The notes under the pieces were generated by a model. The model saw only the letters and a list, made by a program, of their open reading frames with translations, was not told where the DNA came from and did no database searches. Position numbers and translations under genes: made by a program. From Ferrimicrobium sp. (GTDB taxonomy: Bacteria > Actinomycetota > Acidimicrobiia > Acidimicrobiales > Acidimicrobiaceae), in contig JALCZJ010000005.1 in assembly GCA_022690815.1 (NCBI GenBank), positions 53,357 to 117,356 on the forward strand: a stretch of DNA of 64,000 nt, written 5' to 3'. Shown here piece by piece: positions 63,619-64,000 of the stretch. Numbering within the stretch: position 1 is the first letter of the stretch; each line of letters begins with the position of its first letter.

Positions 63619-63868
63619 GGGGAGTGTTCATGACGAAGATCTCGAGTGCTATGAGGCGCTTCGTAGCCATGCACTCGATGGTAAGTCAACCAGTAGCCCA
63701 CTTGGTTTGGGGGTATTGCTCAGCCGAGGAATGGCGCGATGGTTACGGACATCTCGGGTCATCCCAGCTACCCATAGCCCATCAGCCAAGCCACCTGGTA
63801 CAAGCCACACGACGAGCACAGAGTTGGTGGGTGTGCTTTCGCAGATGGTCCTTGCAGTTGTTGGGTGA
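63602..63868 (+). CDS. Small conserved-looking ORF of the recombinase element
   Basis: An 88-residue protein with a helical start (EDLECYEALRSHALDGK), GLGVLLSRGMARWLRTS and a helical end (LVGVLSQMVLAVVG), joined by a Ser/Pro-rich linker. Its start (GTG 63602) lies inside the HTH gene and its stop is 6 nt before the recombinase ATG. This coupling on both sides supports a real gene. Function unknown. Confidence 0.55.
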   Translation: METLDEGSVHDEDLECYEALRSHALDGKSTSSPLGLGVLLSRGMARWLRTSRVIPATHSPSAKPPGTSHTTSTELVGVLSQMVLAVVG

Positions 63869-63874
63869 GCACCA

Positions 63875-64000
63875 ATGAGCACCGAGGCAATCACCAAAGT
63901 ACGCGAATCGCATCTGCGACCTGGGGCCTATCTCTATAGACGCCAGTCCACCCTTTACCAGGTCCTCAACAACACAGAGTCAGGCATTCGTCAATATGAC
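63875..64000 (+). CDS. Serine recombinase, N-terminal 42 residues (runs off the window)
   Basis: The visible part reads AYLYRRQSTLYQVLNNTES, matching the Y-x-RQS(T) active-site strand of resolvase/invertase-type serine recombinases; Ser25 would be the nucleophile. The gene is cut by the end of the window, so its size and C-terminal domains are unknown. Confidence 0.8.
   Translation, partial: MSTEAITKVRESHLRPGAYLYRRQSTLYQVLNNTESGIRQYD

Larger units (their letters stand above)
62690..64000 (+). mobile_element. Left part of a serine-recombinase mobile element
   Basis: Four plus-strand genes in a row: a DUF5372 protein, a helix-turn-helix protein, a small ORF and the start of a serine recombinase that runs off the window. 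It begins directly next to a truncated IS3 copy. I could not define the left end precisely. Confidence 0.7.

Overview
This 64 kb window looks like a chromosomal segment of a moderately GC-rich actinobacterium. The mycobacterial-type L-lactate dehydrogenase, the SCO6745-like protein and the GndA-type 6-phosphogluconate dehydrogenase fit that. My best inference is the Acidimicrobiia (acidophilic iron oxidisers such as the Ferrimicrobium group), but no rRNA or other phylogenetic marker is present to prove it. I found no rRNA, tRNA or CRISPR array.

Layout. 1-4.1 kb is a type II fatty-acid synthesis operon (fabD 3' part, fabH, fabG, acpP, fabF). 4.2-11 kb holds a UbiB-type kinase, a 6-phosphogluconate dehydrogenase, a CoA-transferase and two small membrane proteins in a gene-poor stretch. 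11.4-15.2 kb is a trpC-trpF-trpB-trpA operon on the minus strand. 15.2-24 kb carries a repeat-bearing small ORF in front of a 14-TM MFS pump, a two-component system, and a 1415-residue GGDEF/EAL signalling protein. 24.2-25.1 kb is a YgfZ-like protein. 25-33 kb is a long minus-strand amino-acid cluster, hisD-hisC-hisB-(gap)-hisH-hisA-hisF-groES-like-(gap)-hisI-trpE, preceded by a structured leader. 33-46.8 kb is mixed: two flavin/PPOX-type or secreted proteins, an APH-type kinase, an MFS carrier, lldD, a DinB-like protein, an AcuI-like reductase, a diguanylate cyclase, an EamA-like protein with an ABC ATPase, a gamma-carbonic anhydrase homologue and an SCO6745 protein. 46.8-56.4 kb is acyl-CoA chemistry: a second KAS, two AMP-forming acyl-CoA ligases, acetoacetyl-CoA synthetase and a small coupled protein. 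56.7-61.6 kb has an EAL phosphodiesterase-like protein, the pheA-tyrA pair and an FMN reductase. From 62.5 kb to the right edge lie an IS3-family remnant and the start of a serine-recombinase mobile element (DUF5372, HTH, small ORF, recombinase).

How genes work together. Operons are tight, with ATGA/TGATG stop-start overlaps and many convergent gene ends that overlap by 4-44 bp. A recurring TANNNT hexamer sits 6-8 nt before many first-gene start codons with no Shine-Dalgarno sequence, which argues for widespread leaderless transcripts; internal operon genes instead often have AGGAGG-like sites. Aromatic amino-acid synthesis is split over three places (trpCFBA, trpE with his, pheA-tyrA), and trpG and trpD are not in the window. 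Three c-di-GMP proteins are present: one complete GGDEF+EAL sensor, one GGDEF with an inhibitory site, and one EAL with a ruined GGDEF.

The most interesting observations are a biotinyl/lipoyl-like domain without its lysine fused to FabD, a similar C...LH...H tail on both EAL proteins, a terminator/hairpin/short-ORF leader before hisD, the hexad-repeat ORF coupled to the MFS pump, and the multi-gene serine-recombinase element at the right edge.
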